A stretch of DNA of 64,000 nucleotides from Dendrophyllia cribrosa (lineage: Eukaryota > Cnidaria > Anthozoa > Scleractinia > Dendrophylliidae). Under the pieces are notes generated by a model that had not been told where the DNA came from, searched no databases, and saw only the letters and a list, made by a program, of their open reading frames with translations. The stretch spans positions 28,901,352 through 28,965,351 of the forward strand of contig JAJLRJ010000006.1 in NCBI GenBank assembly GCA_024195265.1, in the 5' to 3' direction. The translations under genes were made by a program, and so were the position numbers. Positions 12,601-19,872 of the stretch are shown piece after piece; positions within the stretch are counted from its first letter, which is position 1; each line of letters starts with the position of its first letter.

Positions 12601-13577
12601 TCCAAATGACGACTTGAATCACCACATAACTGATGTGATACAGATTTGAAAAAACAATCACCTCCTCCACCAACATCTAAGGGTGTTAATCTGTATCTAA
12701 GCATTCTGCATTTCAATACAAAATCTTGGTCAATAAAAGATACCTCTTTTACAACTGACAAATTTTCCACTGTTGCGGGGCCAGGATTTAATTCAACATC
12801 TCCAGAGAGCAAAATATTTTGTTCGGATGTATTACGTATCAGTGTTGAACATTTTGTTGACCTAAAATAGTAGCTATAGAAACTATCTTCTTTCCAAATG
12901 CATCTAGTTTTCCAGAGTTTGTAATTTGCAGCAATACCATGTAAAACAGATGAAACAGGAACTGTTCTTTGAAGCATTTTCTTGCGCTTCTGTCGTAGTT
13001 TTCTCAATTTCAGTGACTGTATAACTTTTTTTAATGGAATTCTGGACGGCTCTCGATTTCTTACCCTTCGAGTTGTTACTTTTGAACACAATCGAGAATG
13101 CCTATGATTTTTCACACATTGAGGTATTTTAGACTGATAAGGGTGCGAAGCTGTCTCATTTATGCAAGCTTTTGTCTCGCAAAGACGATTGATTTTTGAC
13201 CCATTGTTGGGTTTAAATGACTCCCAAAGGAGTTTATTATTCGCTCCCCGAAGGGAATGTTGGCTCTCTCGAAAGAGATCATTGGTTCCCCGAAGGGAAA
13301 TTTGGCTCTCTCGAAAGAGATAATTCGCTCCCCGAAGGGAATTTTGCTTTTCTTGAAAGAGATTATTCACTCGCCGAAGGAGGAACGACTCTTGCAGCTC
13401 TTGTTGACAAGGTGTCGCGGCACGCCAAACCTGTTCAGCTGCATAAAACACTCGATTGCGTTTCGATCGAGTCATACAATTTCTGGAAAATTGGAAACTG
13501 ACTTCTTTGCTAACAAGTTCTTCATAAATGCGAAGACAGCTGCGCTTGATTCTTAAACCTAAACGGTTTAAATTCAT
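6606..13577 (-). CDS. Helentron transposase: 2A, OTU, HUH Rep, helicase, endonuclease
   Basis: An uninterrupted frame of 2323 residues. Residues 1-250 are basic with a repeated LFRESQxSLRGxN unit. Residues 259-267 are a canonical 2A peptide (GDVELNPGP). Residues about 296-420 are an OTU cysteine protease (GGGGDCFFKSV with Cys308; His417 in QVHYVS). Residues 490-580 hold KRNEYQRNYR repeats, followed by a Cys-rich Helitron N domain (CTCC, CNTCH). The HUH nuclease has SPHIHML near 1097 and the tyrosine motif YIVNYISK near 1281. The SF1 helicase has Walker A GGAGVGKS (1631), Walker B LIFIDE (1718), GDLFQLQPV, IHRSQGD and YVGLSRV. Residues 2100-2315 are an exonuclease-endonuclease-phosphatase domain (LNARSL, SETR, VAVYRSP, GDFNVN, IDHIY, SDHKAI). 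The set makes a complete rolling-circle transposase acting on element DNA. Every catalytic motif I looked for is present. The first ATG is used. Confidence 0.93.
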   Translation of the reverse strand: MNLNRLGLRIKRSCLRIYEELVSKEVSFQFSRNCMTRSKRNRVFYAAEQVWRAATPCQQELQESFLLRRVNNLFQEKQNSLRGANYLFRESQISLRGTNDLFRESQHSLRGANNKLLWESFKPNNGSKINRLCETKACINETASHPYQSKIPQCVKNHRHSRLCSKVTTRRVRNREPSRIPLKKVIQSLKLRKLRQKRKKMLQRTVPVSSVLHGIAANYKLWKTRCIWKEDSFYSYYFRSTKCSTLIRNTSEQNILLSGDVELNPGPATVENLSVVKEVSFIDQDFVLKCRMLRYRLTPLDVGGGGDCFFKSVSHQLCGDSSRHLELRARGVRYLTENPERFIESNTETSWLQYLSRMSMQGTWADNIVIQAVADAMNLKIYIIESDENFRDVTLVEPANTVENPQSIYIGHIGQVHYVSSCSALCSQNSNQIDMGNFGASFINDPRENDNTQSLETESDRNMGNSCNANLSTNQNKITETCQLNNKRKRKQERAAYMRQYRKTNVAPEKMAKRNEYQRSYRTTIASPDKKAKRNEYQRNYRITNASPEKKAKCNEYQTNYRKTNASKRNEYQRNYRASSLSMECTIAKFHQIVSQGPLFVCTCCDQLWYKHSVRNADQIRQSIPDIIKYLNNRKSVDSKEWVCNTCHSHLVKNKVPPCAVANGMVFPEKPEFFDLNELECRLLAPRIAFLKLMQAPRGRQLKVHGNIVNVPADVTHTVSLLPRLQSHTGTIKVNLKRKLQYKSSALSLNVRPHKVVQAAKWLMDYSNLYRDEGIVFDDDWINKYNIEMIQDENDDNEIGNPQLESVNKNNDNNDSDRVDKADDWSEDEAEIPAGVTDTMFTATDFLEDNEQQHILNIAPAEGNRPLSVFMDKHCEELAYPGIFLGQARPESNQRKVKVNYSDICKSELRQSDRRAAMCVENIFYKAKKLQMKILLGKSHIALRKCKGNDRNITAGQLKQQGALNRLIQLDEGYKFLNALRGSPPYFEKAKKDLFAMIRQLGPATLFCSFSSAETQWLHLIRILGQLVDHKQYTDEELKNFNWEDRCRLIQSDPVTCARQFDYQVNQFLTNFLLSSAEPVGKISDWFYRVEYQQRGSPHIHMLIWLEEAPQFQVDSDVQLTAYIDKIVTCHKPADNPELLNLVNRQVHRHSHTCRKNTKTQCRFNYPQPPMKHTMILYPLHKDAADNEIKMHKGNWQTIKKYLDDMKEGEDISFDQLLINISVTEEKYLLAIRSSLNTPTVFLKRNPNELRINNYNPACLTAWRANMDIQYVLDVYACAVYIVNYISKGQKGMSELLREACSEAKRGNNSIRQQVRDIGSKFVNNVEISAQEAVYIVLQLPMRKASRQIVFINTSPPDGRVELLKPMNEIEDMDDDCKEIYTSGMLKRYCKRPTKLENLTLADWVAWYDSDKKTYVKQTNQVDVDGLPLETFIGDNQNDDEEHSKLTSSKTKRRTKARIIRSVWFNKETEPEKHYRELIMLFTPWRNEETDLLGICSSYQERYMLLCNAINEQLKQYAVCNEDFSEIQQEMSRIEDTYDTIAPCTQDLEQQDVAEGNQDLQPDFNESYNLSDDLGIPSVDLNTEPLLMNELQDDEYRHLVQMLNKEQKEFFYHVLHLIKTSNEPFYCFLSGGAGVGKSLVTKALYQAALKYYNSRPGDNFAELKVLMLAPTGKAAYNIKGNTIHSALAIPACQSLKIYKPLDSSRLNTLRCKLGGVKLIFIDEISMVGNTMFNVQINNRLKDIKGTSLPFGGVSIVAIGDLFQLQPVMDGYIFKHMDNNEYGILAPNIWQELFKMFELKQIMRQRESKQFAEMLNRLREGNHTNEDIMELKKRIILPSSASYPRDAPHLFIQNNKVNEFNNKAHSALSGQKYTIKAQDSVIGAQSQELKDKVLKQIPSDPRKTKQLHSILRLAVGERTEISLNTRTDDGMTNGATNVVKSIQIHQSGKPFGIIWVQFDHAEVGEKTRHDNRQLYVQGIEPSWTPIKPVSTQFAVGRNRSVQVVRKQFPLRPAAARTIHRSQGDTETIVVVNFDTRRAVPHIHYVGLSRVTTIDGLFITDLCENRIAVNCDVQTEMDRLRGEGKLSLSVTPIYNASQISFKVCFLNARSLHRHIEDVRKDLNYSSTDVNIFSETRFSQFDSDNLYLIKDEEYTLFRNDAPSRRSDNTRPYGGTAVYSRVDYYPEYPYPSNRNGVEITIMRFMIIPHVTIVAVYRSPSVSMRETCSAIEETLNSLPTQFNIFIGDFNVNWFIGSQRTPLYNLFVRDNGYRQLVSCSTTDSNTCIDHIYTNLPQAQARFQILETYFSDHKAICALINCFEPNNIIT
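12777..12803 (-). other. 2A ribosome-skipping peptide codons
   Basis: These nine codons read GDVELNPGP, the full D-V/I-E-x-N-P-G-P consensus, preceded by LLS. In known 2A peptides the ribosome fails to join the last Gly-Pro pair, so this frame should yield a 266-residue basic leader and a separate product beginning with Pro267 that carries OTU, Rep, helicase and endonuclease. Activity is inferred from the consensus. Confidence 0.85.
13230..13390. repeat. Tandem repeat of palindromic units inside the transposase gene
   Basis: Roughly 51-bp units alternate two short palindromes, ttCCCCgaaGGGGaa-like (variants of ccccgaaggg) and ctctcgaaagag. They encode the LFRESQxSLRGxN repeats near the protein N terminus. 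Transcripts could fold into a row of hairpins. Confidence 0.7.
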
Positions 13578-13898
13578 TATGAAAGAACAAACTCACCTTC
13601 AAGTCGACGGCGTCAAACGGTGCAGCACATGGTAAATCGAAGATAAATTCCGAGTAATATTCCATGCTATGCCGAAGCAATCGTCGACACACGGTTGTGC
13701 AACCGACGATGCTCCGAAAGAAACAAAACCTAAGATCGTGAACACGTGCTAATTCCGAGTAATATTCCAGGCACCAACGATGCTCCGAAAGAAAAACGAT
13801 GGCTGCGATCGGGGAATTTCGGTTCCAAATCGGCAGAGTTCGTTGTCGGCTCGGATTCTATTGTTACACTCACTCATTCACTCAACAGGATAGCAATA

Positions 13899-13931
13899 TG
13901 GCTTACGCCTCCTCAAGAGGCAGTAAGCCAC
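13899..13931. promoter_or_regulatory. Subterminal hairpin of the Helentron
   Basis: TGGCTTAC pairs with GTAAGCCA and, inside it, GCCTC pairs with GAGGC. This gives a 13-bp stem with one bulged A and a CTCAA loop. It ends one base from the inner edge of the right inverted repeat, i.e. the 5-prime end on the minus strand. Hairpins near the ends are standard in Helitrons and may serve in end recognition or termination. Confidence 0.7.
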
Positions 13932-13987
13932 AAAAATGAATAAGTTCAATATGTTTATCACCGCGGTTTGTGTTCTATTTCTTATCA
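13932..13987 (-). repeat. Right inverted repeat of the Helentron
   Basis: This matches 3625-3680 in inverted orientation at all 56 positions. On the minus strand it is the 5-prime terminus, 355 bp upstream of the transposase ATG. Confidence 0.85.
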
Positions 13988-14952
13988 AGCTACGATGGCC
14001 CAAGAACAAAAGTCTTTACGATACGTAATTCAAGGCCAGCACATAAACAAACAGAGGCCCTTCGCAGCGAGGCCTGGGGATGATAAACAGAACGGATCCA
14101 TCTTTTCCTAGATTTTTGTTCCAGCTGGTATGAAAATCCAAACTATATCTGGATTGCCTAAATCTAAAACTGGGTTGTCTAAAAGGAACGCTACCTCAAA
14201 ACTTTAACTAATGGTCTAAGGACATCTCTATGTTAAAATCTGGTTTATGCAAAGGCTGTATCTCAGATGCTCACGCTGTACACATTTCCAGCTATAAGTA
14301 TCAGCAGACCCATCGTAAGGCTTCTGAGGACGCCTGAGGACGGCACAGACGGCACAGACGAGTGTCCTTGGAATAACGAAAAAATTAATTAATATGTGGT
14401 ATAATATGTAGTAAAGTGGTTGTATGGCTGGAACGCAACCCTTGCAGTCCAACAGAAGCTTGCTCAGAGCCAAAAATCACTGTCCATGTTGGAATTTGAA
14501 GGCTCTCCCGTAGTAATATTGAAGGCAATAACGCCCTACATTTTTGTGGAGTGAAATGTGAGATAATTAACGATTGCGTATAACAAACTGCCACACCTCA
14601 TCTACGCTAATGCGTCAACACTGTTGCGTTGATTACTGCCCGACTAAAATAACCGAAAACACTGACGAAGGAGACACTTCAAAAAACAATGTTCTAGTGT
14701 AAACTGGCGAGAGATTACGAAAACAATGGTGTGGACGAAAATTATGCTACGATTTCGGACAAAAGAAAGCAGATAATTTTGAAAACGCATTATTTAATAC
14801 GGGCCGCTTTTTTCCAGTTTGAACAAAATCTCAGTCATTTTTTACCTGAAAACCCCATTAATTCGACAAATCCATCAATGCGACCACTCGATATGCAGTG
14901 TCAAAGGCAAAGAAAAATTGACAAAAAAAAGCTTATTTGATCACCTCATCAT
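13988..14952. other. Spacer between two transposons, no gene
   Basis: This stretch separates the Helentron from the LTR retrotransposon. Its short open frames on both strands carry no domain or splice context. The last five bases, 14948-14952 (atcat), are the left target-site duplication of the retrotransposon. Confidence 0.6.
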
Positions 14953-15112
14953 TGTAACGATAAGTAAACAGGCACTTAAATATCGAAACATCAACTGTAT
15001 TGAACCAAGAACAGAACTACTTGATAAACAACATGGCCGCGCACACGAGGACCCTCACGTGACCCACGATCGGCGGGAAAGCTAAATACTTCATGTAAGC
15101 GCACTCGTTACA
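14953..15112 (-). repeat. 3-prime LTR
   Basis: A 160-bp LTR with TG..CA ends, differing from the other LTR only at 15066 (A in place of C). The left flank is ATCAT. Confidence 0.92.
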
Positions 15113-15124
15113 TCTCCTTTCCTT
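15113..15124 (-). promoter_or_regulatory. Polypurine tract
   Basis: On the minus strand AAGGAAAGGAGA lies directly against the 3-prime LTR, the expected position of the plus-strand DNA primer of an LTR retrotransposon. Confidence 0.8.
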
Positions 15125-15279
15125 AGTTTCAACAAAAGAAAATAAAGTGTCAGAAAAATGTTTCTTTGCCTCAGAGTTCTTGTGTATGAAACAAAAACAC
15201 AGTGCATAACAGGTAAACATAACAAACATATTTAAACTATAAACCAACAAAAGGAGGCAAAGTCAAAATGTCTCGTTCC

Positions 15280-18200
15280 TCAGCACTCATAATCTTTAAG
15301 CCAAAGCGGTGGGCGATGTTCGCGTATTGGACGACTCGGTTGCTCTGGAACTATTGGTGTTGACGGAACTGATGGTTGCGGCAACTCAGTCGGCAACTCG
15401 GTCTGCTCAGTTAGCTCAGTCGGCTCGCTTGTTTCTTCGGGAGTTGCTCTTAACCATCTGCGGTTTCGACGATAATGTTTCCCGTTGACCTCTACCACGT
15501 AGGAACGGTTGCCCACATCTCCGATGACCTGTCCAAGAGACCATTCTTTCTCACCTGGCAGGCGCATTCTTATGGCATCAGCATCATCTAATTTTGGCAA
15601 TTCCTGCGTGTGTTGATCATAATAGTGCTTCTGTTTCTGCTTCCTCATCTTAATCTTCTCTGGTACATTAGTAATCACATTCGGCTTTAACAATGTCTTA
15701 GCTACTGGGAGACGAGTGCGTGTTCGCCTGCCATACAGTAGCTGAGTAGGTGAAGCATGCATGCCCTCAGTAGGTGTGTTGCGCCATTCAAGTAATGCCA
15801 ACAAAGGATCACGTTTGTCTGCCCGGGCTTTCATCAACAAGGACTTGCAGGACTTCACTGCATTTTCGACACGGCCGTTACTCTGTGCATGGTAAGGGCT
15901 TGACGTAATATGATGAAAGTCCCATTCTTTACTGAAGGACTTAAAATCTTCACTGTTGAAAGGCGGTCCATTGTCACTAATTACTGTCACAGGGATGCCA
16001 TGTCTGGCAAACCAGGTCTTTAAAACTGTAATGACACGATTACTTGTGGTGCGGCTCAGATCTTGTACCTCAAAATAACCAGAGTAGTAGTCAACGGCTA
16101 TCAGGAACACCTGCCTCTCAAGTATAAACAAATCAACCCCGACTTTCTCCCATGGTAAATTGGGCACCTCATGGGGCTGCAATGGTTGTTTGCATTGTTC
16201 CGGCCGATAACTGTTACAAATGCCGCATTTCGACAGGTAATCCTTGAGCTGCACCGTGATCCCAGGCCAGTAAACAATATCGCGAGCACGACGCAGTGTC
16301 CCTTCGACCCCAATATGCGACTCATGCAGGCTCTTCACAATGTCAGGACGTTCACCAGCAGGTATCACTAAACGATGACCCTTGTACACCAACCCGTCTT
16401 CTGTGGTCAGCTCATCCCGGCTGTTCCAATACAACTCAATCACTTGTTTTCGACGTCTGTCATATTTACGTGCCTGTGCCAAGGTCTCCGGCCATCCTTC
16501 ACTGATAACATCGGATAGAATCTGCAACTCCTCATCCTTAGCAGTCTCCTCACGCAGCCTCTTCAGCCGAGTAGGAGATACAGTCAGTTCTTCATCATGT
16601 TTGATCTGCTCTAACTCAAAGGCAAATAGTCGTTCCTTAATCGAACGGACATCACTGTTTGGGACTTTTCTCAGCTGTTCGCCCTCCACATATGCTCGAC
16701 TTAAAGTGTCAGCCAAGAACATGGTGGTGCCTTTCTTGTATTCCACTTGGAGGTCATAGTTCTGCAAGCGGAGTCGCATACGTTGAAGGCGCTTTGGGGA
16801 GGTGTGGATGGGTTTCTTGAATATGGTTTCCAACGGTTTATGGTCTGACTGGACAACTACGTCACTTCTTCCAAAGATGTACTGGTCAAATTTTTCACAT
16901 GCAAAGACTATTGCAAGTAGCTCCTTCTCTATTTGAGCATAATTTTGTTCTGTAGGAGTCATCACACGGGAGCTGTAAGCCACTGGACGCCCTTCTTGTA
17001 ACAAAGCGGCTCCAAGTCCGGTCTGGGAAGCATCGCACTGGATGACTACTGGTTTGCTCACATCATAGTAGGCAAGCACTGGTGCAGCAACAATCACATC
17101 TTTGATGCGGTTTAAAGCATCTGCATGAGCAGGTAGCCAGCACCATTCTGCATCACTTTCAGTGAGTTTTCTCAGGACTTCTGTTTCGTCTGACAAGCGT
17201 GGCAGAAACTTTGCCAAATAATTCACCATGCCAAGGAATCTACGCAGAGAGTGAACATCAGTGGGGTCTTGCATTCGTACAATTGCCTCCACTTTGCACG
17301 GGTCAGGTTTGAGACCTTCTGGGGTTAGAATATGTCCAATGAAAGGAACTTCTTGCTGTCTCAACCGGGCTTTCTTCTTGTTCAGCTTCAGGTTTCTTTC
17401 ACGACAGCGATCCAGGAAAGCACGTACATTTTGGTCATGGTCTGACTGCCACTCGGCGGGTGTGTTTCCGTATCCAACGATCACAAAATCATCTGCAATG
17501 ACCTCTACTCCCTTAAGCCCCTCAATGTGTTCTCGCATTCTGCGCTGCCAAACTTCTGGTGCACTGTTAATGCCAAACGGCATTCGCTTCCACCGGTAAC
17601 GCCCAAATGGCGTGTTAAATGTGGTGAGCATACTCGATTCTTTGTCAAGTTCCACTTGCCAGAAACCATTGCTGGCATCAAACACGCTGAACAGCTTTGC
17701 TCCATTTAGCCTAGTTGCAATTTCTTCAATCGTTGGCATTGGTAAATGTTCACGTTTTATGGCGACATTCAGATCTCTAGGATCTAAACAAATGCGTAAC
17801 TTGGTTTCCCCGTCAGCTTCAGAAGGTGGCTTGCTCACCACTAGCATGCTGGATACCCAATCAGTGGGCTCGTCGACTTTTGCTATGACGTTGTCAGCTG
17901 CCATATCCTCAAGTTTCCTCTGTACTTGCTCGGTCATAGCCACGGGTAAACGTCGTGGTGGATGAACCACAGGCTTGATGGTATTGTCAGTTATAATGCT
18001 GTACTTGCCATCTAACTTTCCAAGACCTTCAAACACATCAGCATACTCTTCTAGTAAAGGGTCCTTATCTGTCTTCAGCACGTTTATACGTGGATCTCGG
18101 TCGCAATCAAGGATCTTTATCAGGTTCATTTCTAACATAGTCTCCTTAGACAATATTGGCTCATAGCCATTACCCTTGACTACACTGGCTTGTATCTTGT

Positions 18201-18360
18201 GTGTTTGTCCTTTACGGATTACATACAGGGTTGCTTTCCCCTCAGTGGATTGTTCATATCCATTAGCCAAGATCAAAACTGACTTTGCTCGAGTATCAAG
18301 AAATTTAAGTCCAGATCTCCGGTCACATTCTTGTATACATTCAAAGGCAATAGGTTGCAT
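15280..18360 (-). CDS. Retrotransposon pol: protease end, RT, RNase H, integrase
   Basis: A 1026-residue frame. Residues 15-85 are the C-terminal part of an aspartic protease. The reverse transcriptase occupies about 110-300, with LRICLDPRDLN, SVFDASNGFWQ and the active-site variant VIADDF (288-291). RNase H begins at VIQCDAS (about 439) and includes KELLAIVFACEKF and QSDHKPL. Integrase has the HHCC zinc motif (679-715) and the D,D,E core (VDLF at 741, ISDNG at 794, NGRVENA at 828). No chromodomain is seen; the tail is Pro/Glu-rich. The protein copies the element RNA into DNA and inserts it. The N-terminal half of the protease, with its DTGAE motif, lies in the neighbouring gag frame, so this frame has lost its real start and the Met shown is only the first in-frame one. 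Confidence 0.88.
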   Translation of the reverse strand: MQPIAFECIQECDRRSGLKFLDTRAKSVLILANGYEQSTEGKATLYVIRKGQTHKIQASVVKGNGYEPILSKETMLEMNLIKILDCDRDPRINVLKTDKDPLLEEYADVFEGLGKLDGKYSIITDNTIKPVVHPPRRLPVAMTEQVQRKLEDMAADNVIAKVDEPTDWVSSMLVVSKPPSEADGETKLRICLDPRDLNVAIKREHLPMPTIEEIATRLNGAKLFSVFDASNGFWQVELDKESSMLTTFNTPFGRYRWKRMPFGINSAPEVWQRRMREHIEGLKGVEVIADDFVIVGYGNTPAEWQSDHDQNVRAFLDRCRERNLKLNKKKARLRQQEVPFIGHILTPEGLKPDPCKVEAIVRMQDPTDVHSLRRFLGMVNYLAKFLPRLSDETEVLRKLTESDAEWCWLPAHADALNRIKDVIVAAPVLAYYDVSKPVVIQCDASQTGLGAALLQEGRPVAYSSRVMTPTEQNYAQIEKELLAIVFACEKFDQYIFGRSDVVVQSDHKPLETIFKKPIHTSPKRLQRMRLRLQNYDLQVEYKKGTTMFLADTLSRAYVEGEQLRKVPNSDVRSIKERLFAFELEQIKHDEELTVSPTRLKRLREETAKDEELQILSDVISEGWPETLAQARKYDRRRKQVIELYWNSRDELTTEDGLVYKGHRLVIPAGERPDIVKSLHESHIGVEGTLRRARDIVYWPGITVQLKDYLSKCGICNSYRPEQCKQPLQPHEVPNLPWEKVGVDLFILERQVFLIAVDYYSGYFEVQDLSRTTSNRVITVLKTWFARHGIPVTVISDNGPPFNSEDFKSFSKEWDFHHITSSPYHAQSNGRVENAVKSCKSLLMKARADKRDPLLALLEWRNTPTEGMHASPTQLLYGRRTRTRLPVAKTLLKPNVITNVPEKIKMRKQKQKHYYDQHTQELPKLDDADAIRMRLPGEKEWSLGQVIGDVGNRSYVVEVNGKHYRRNRRWLRATPEETSEPTELTEQTELPTELPQPSVPSTPIVPEQPSRPIREHRPPLWLKDYEC

Positions 18361-19643
18361 TCAGCCCCAGTGTCCATCAAGAAAGCCACTTCATGACCTG
18401 TGATAGCCTCAGCATCCTTTGACACGTTGAGGGTCACCATCTCACGACTCTCATGGCACCCAACACCCGCAGTACTCAAATAGAACCGCTCCTGAACAGT
18501 AGACACCTTACTTTTGGCTGGGCACTTGACTACAAAATGATTCTTCTTTTTACAATATGCACAGGTCTGTCCAAATGCGGGACAGTTACGTCTTTCATGA
18601 TTCCTTCCACAGAATCTGCAATCTCTGATCCTGTTATCGTTCACAACCCGACTGTCATCAGACTGTTCTTTCTCTTTCAGTTGGACAGCGTTCAACCCAG
18701 ATTCAGTAGTCATAACTTTAATTTGAGCAGCTGTGCTCTCTGCAGCACGAGCAATATCTAAAGCTTTCTCTAAGGTCAACTTCTTCTCTTTAAGCAGATT
18801 TTCACGTACTTTGCCATTCCTGGTACCAGTTACCAGACGATCACGGAGAAGCTGATCCGGTGTGAGTGATTCAAAATCACAGTTCCCTGCAATTTGGCGT
18901 AATTCCGTCATATATTGATCAACCGTTTCAGATTCCCGCTGATCTCGAGTAAAGAACAGAAAACGCTCGTAAATCCTGTTTTCTCTGGGAATGCAGTAAT
19001 CCTCGAACTTCTTTAAAACGGGCGCAATCTTCTTCTCATCGCCTTCCGAGGTCCAAGTGAAAGTACGAAACACCTTGTTTGCTTCTTTCCCGGGGTGCTT
19101 ACCATTAAGCCAAGAAAACCGGTATTTTCGGTTGGAAAGCAAATGGTACGGTTGATTTTCCGAGAATTCCGGTTGGAACAAGTGGACAACCTTCAGAGGT
19201 TGTCCCGCGATTCCGGTTGGGACGATTCGACTGGAATTTTCCTTACCATTTGAATTTAGAAAAAATTCAAATCGCTAAATCGAGTTAACGGTCTGGGTAC
19301 CAGGACGGAGAAATGGAAAATTTAAATGGTAAGTGCAATCTCGTCGGTTGGTCAGTAAATTTGGAAAATCGCTTACCATTATGTAACGGTCATCCCAACC
19401 GGTTTTTTCCTACAAATGGTAAGCACCCCCGATGACCGCCAACAGTGTCGCTACTTGTCGTTCTTCTTCCTCTTTATCCAACTTTGTGGCCAGCGTATAA
19501 TTCTTCCAGGCAGAGACCCAAGTTCGCCAGTTGGAAGCCGTGGAGCCATCGTTGAGCTCGAGAATTTCAGGGGGAGGAATTTGAAAATTGGCCATTGAAC
19601 TGGTGGATGTCGAAGGTCGCTGTTCGTTGCTTGTTTCCGGCAT
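18273..19643 (-). pseudogene. Retrotransposon gag and protease start, interrupted
   Basis: The N-terminal part lies at 19432-19643 (starting MPETSNEQ) and the rest at 18273-19089, separated by a 336-bp MITE. Removing the MITE and one copy of its 3-bp duplication restores continuity of the frame, so the insertion is the lesion. The C-terminal part has the capsid-like region (YERFLFFTRDQ), two CCHC zinc knuckles (CRFCGRNHERRNC and CAYCKKKNHFVVKC) and the protease motif FLMDTGAECNLLP. Just after that motif the homology moves into the pol frame, near 18320, through a one-base-type frameshift. Related elements usually encode a single gag-pol frame, so I read this as mutation rather than programmed shifting. 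Confidence 0.8.
19093..19428. mobile_element. 336-bp MITE inserted in gag
   Basis: The ends GGGTGCTTACC and GGTAAGCACCC are perfect 11-bp inverted repeats, extending imperfectly inward to the AACCGGT words. CCG at 19090-19092 and at 19429-19431 is a 3-bp target duplication. A 3-bp duplication fits a PIF/Harbinger-type MITE. It is younger than the retrotransposon it disrupts. Confidence 0.85.
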
Positions 19644-19693
19644 AAATCTGGCGACTTCTCTCACAAAATGTCGGTGCTCTTGGCGTCTGAGTT

Positions 19694-19712
19694 CGATGGA
19701 CTTCTGACACCA
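19694..19712 (-). promoter_or_regulatory. tRNA primer-binding site
   Basis: Directly after the 5-prime LTR, the minus strand reads TGGTGTCAGAAGTCC, beginning with the TGG that pairs with a tRNA CCA end. The TGGTGTCAGAAG start resembles known leucine-tRNA primer sites; the tRNA identity is from memory and not tested. Confidence 0.7.
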
Positions 19713-19872
19713 TGTAACGATAAGTAAACAGGCACTTAAATATCGAAACATCAACTGTATTGAACCAAGAACAGAACTACTTGATAAACAACATGGCCGC
19801 GCACACGAGGACCCTCACGTGACCCCCGATCGGCGGGAAAGCTAAATACTTCATGTAAGCGCACTCGTTACA
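19713..19872 (-). repeat. 5-prime LTR
   Basis: A 160-bp LTR with TG..CA ends; the right flank 19873-19877 is ATCAT. The promoter of the retrotransposon should lie here. No clear TATA box is seen. Confidence 0.92.

Larger units (their letters stand above)
3625..13987 (-). mobile_element. Helentron-type Helitron, complete, 10.4 kb
   Basis: The element is bounded by 56-bp inverted repeats that are identical over their whole length (3625-3680 and 13932-13987). On the minus strand it encodes an OTU-HUH Rep-helicase-endonuclease protein (6606-13577), followed by a spliced RPA-like gene (5206-6498). Endonuclease-bearing Helitrons are known as Helentrons or Helitron2; accessory RPA genes are known in Helitrons. 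The transposase frame is uninterrupted over 2323 codons, so the copy is probably young and may be autonomous. A 34-base hairpin lies just inside the 5-prime inverted repeat, and an approximately 170-bp tandem repeat lies near the 3-prime end. A 405-bp MITE (3675-4079) has inserted at the inner edge of the 3-prime inverted repeat. Perfect 56-bp terminal repeats are longer than the short asymmetric ones I associate with this group, so the exact ends are inferred. Confidence 0.85.
14953..19872 (-). mobile_element. Ty3/gypsy-type LTR retrotransposon, 4.9 kb, broken
   Basis: Two 160-bp LTRs (14953-15112 and 19713-19872) begin TGTAAC and end GTTACA and differ at one base (15066 against 19826). Both flanks carry ATCAT, a 5-bp target-site duplication. 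On the minus strand the order is LTR, tRNA-primer site, gag, protease, reverse transcriptase, RNase H, integrase, polypurine tract, LTR; integrase after RNase H is the Ty3/gypsy order. Near-identical LTRs imply recent insertion. The copy is nevertheless not autonomous: a MITE interrupts gag (19093-19428) and the protease changes frame near 18320. Confidence 0.92.
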
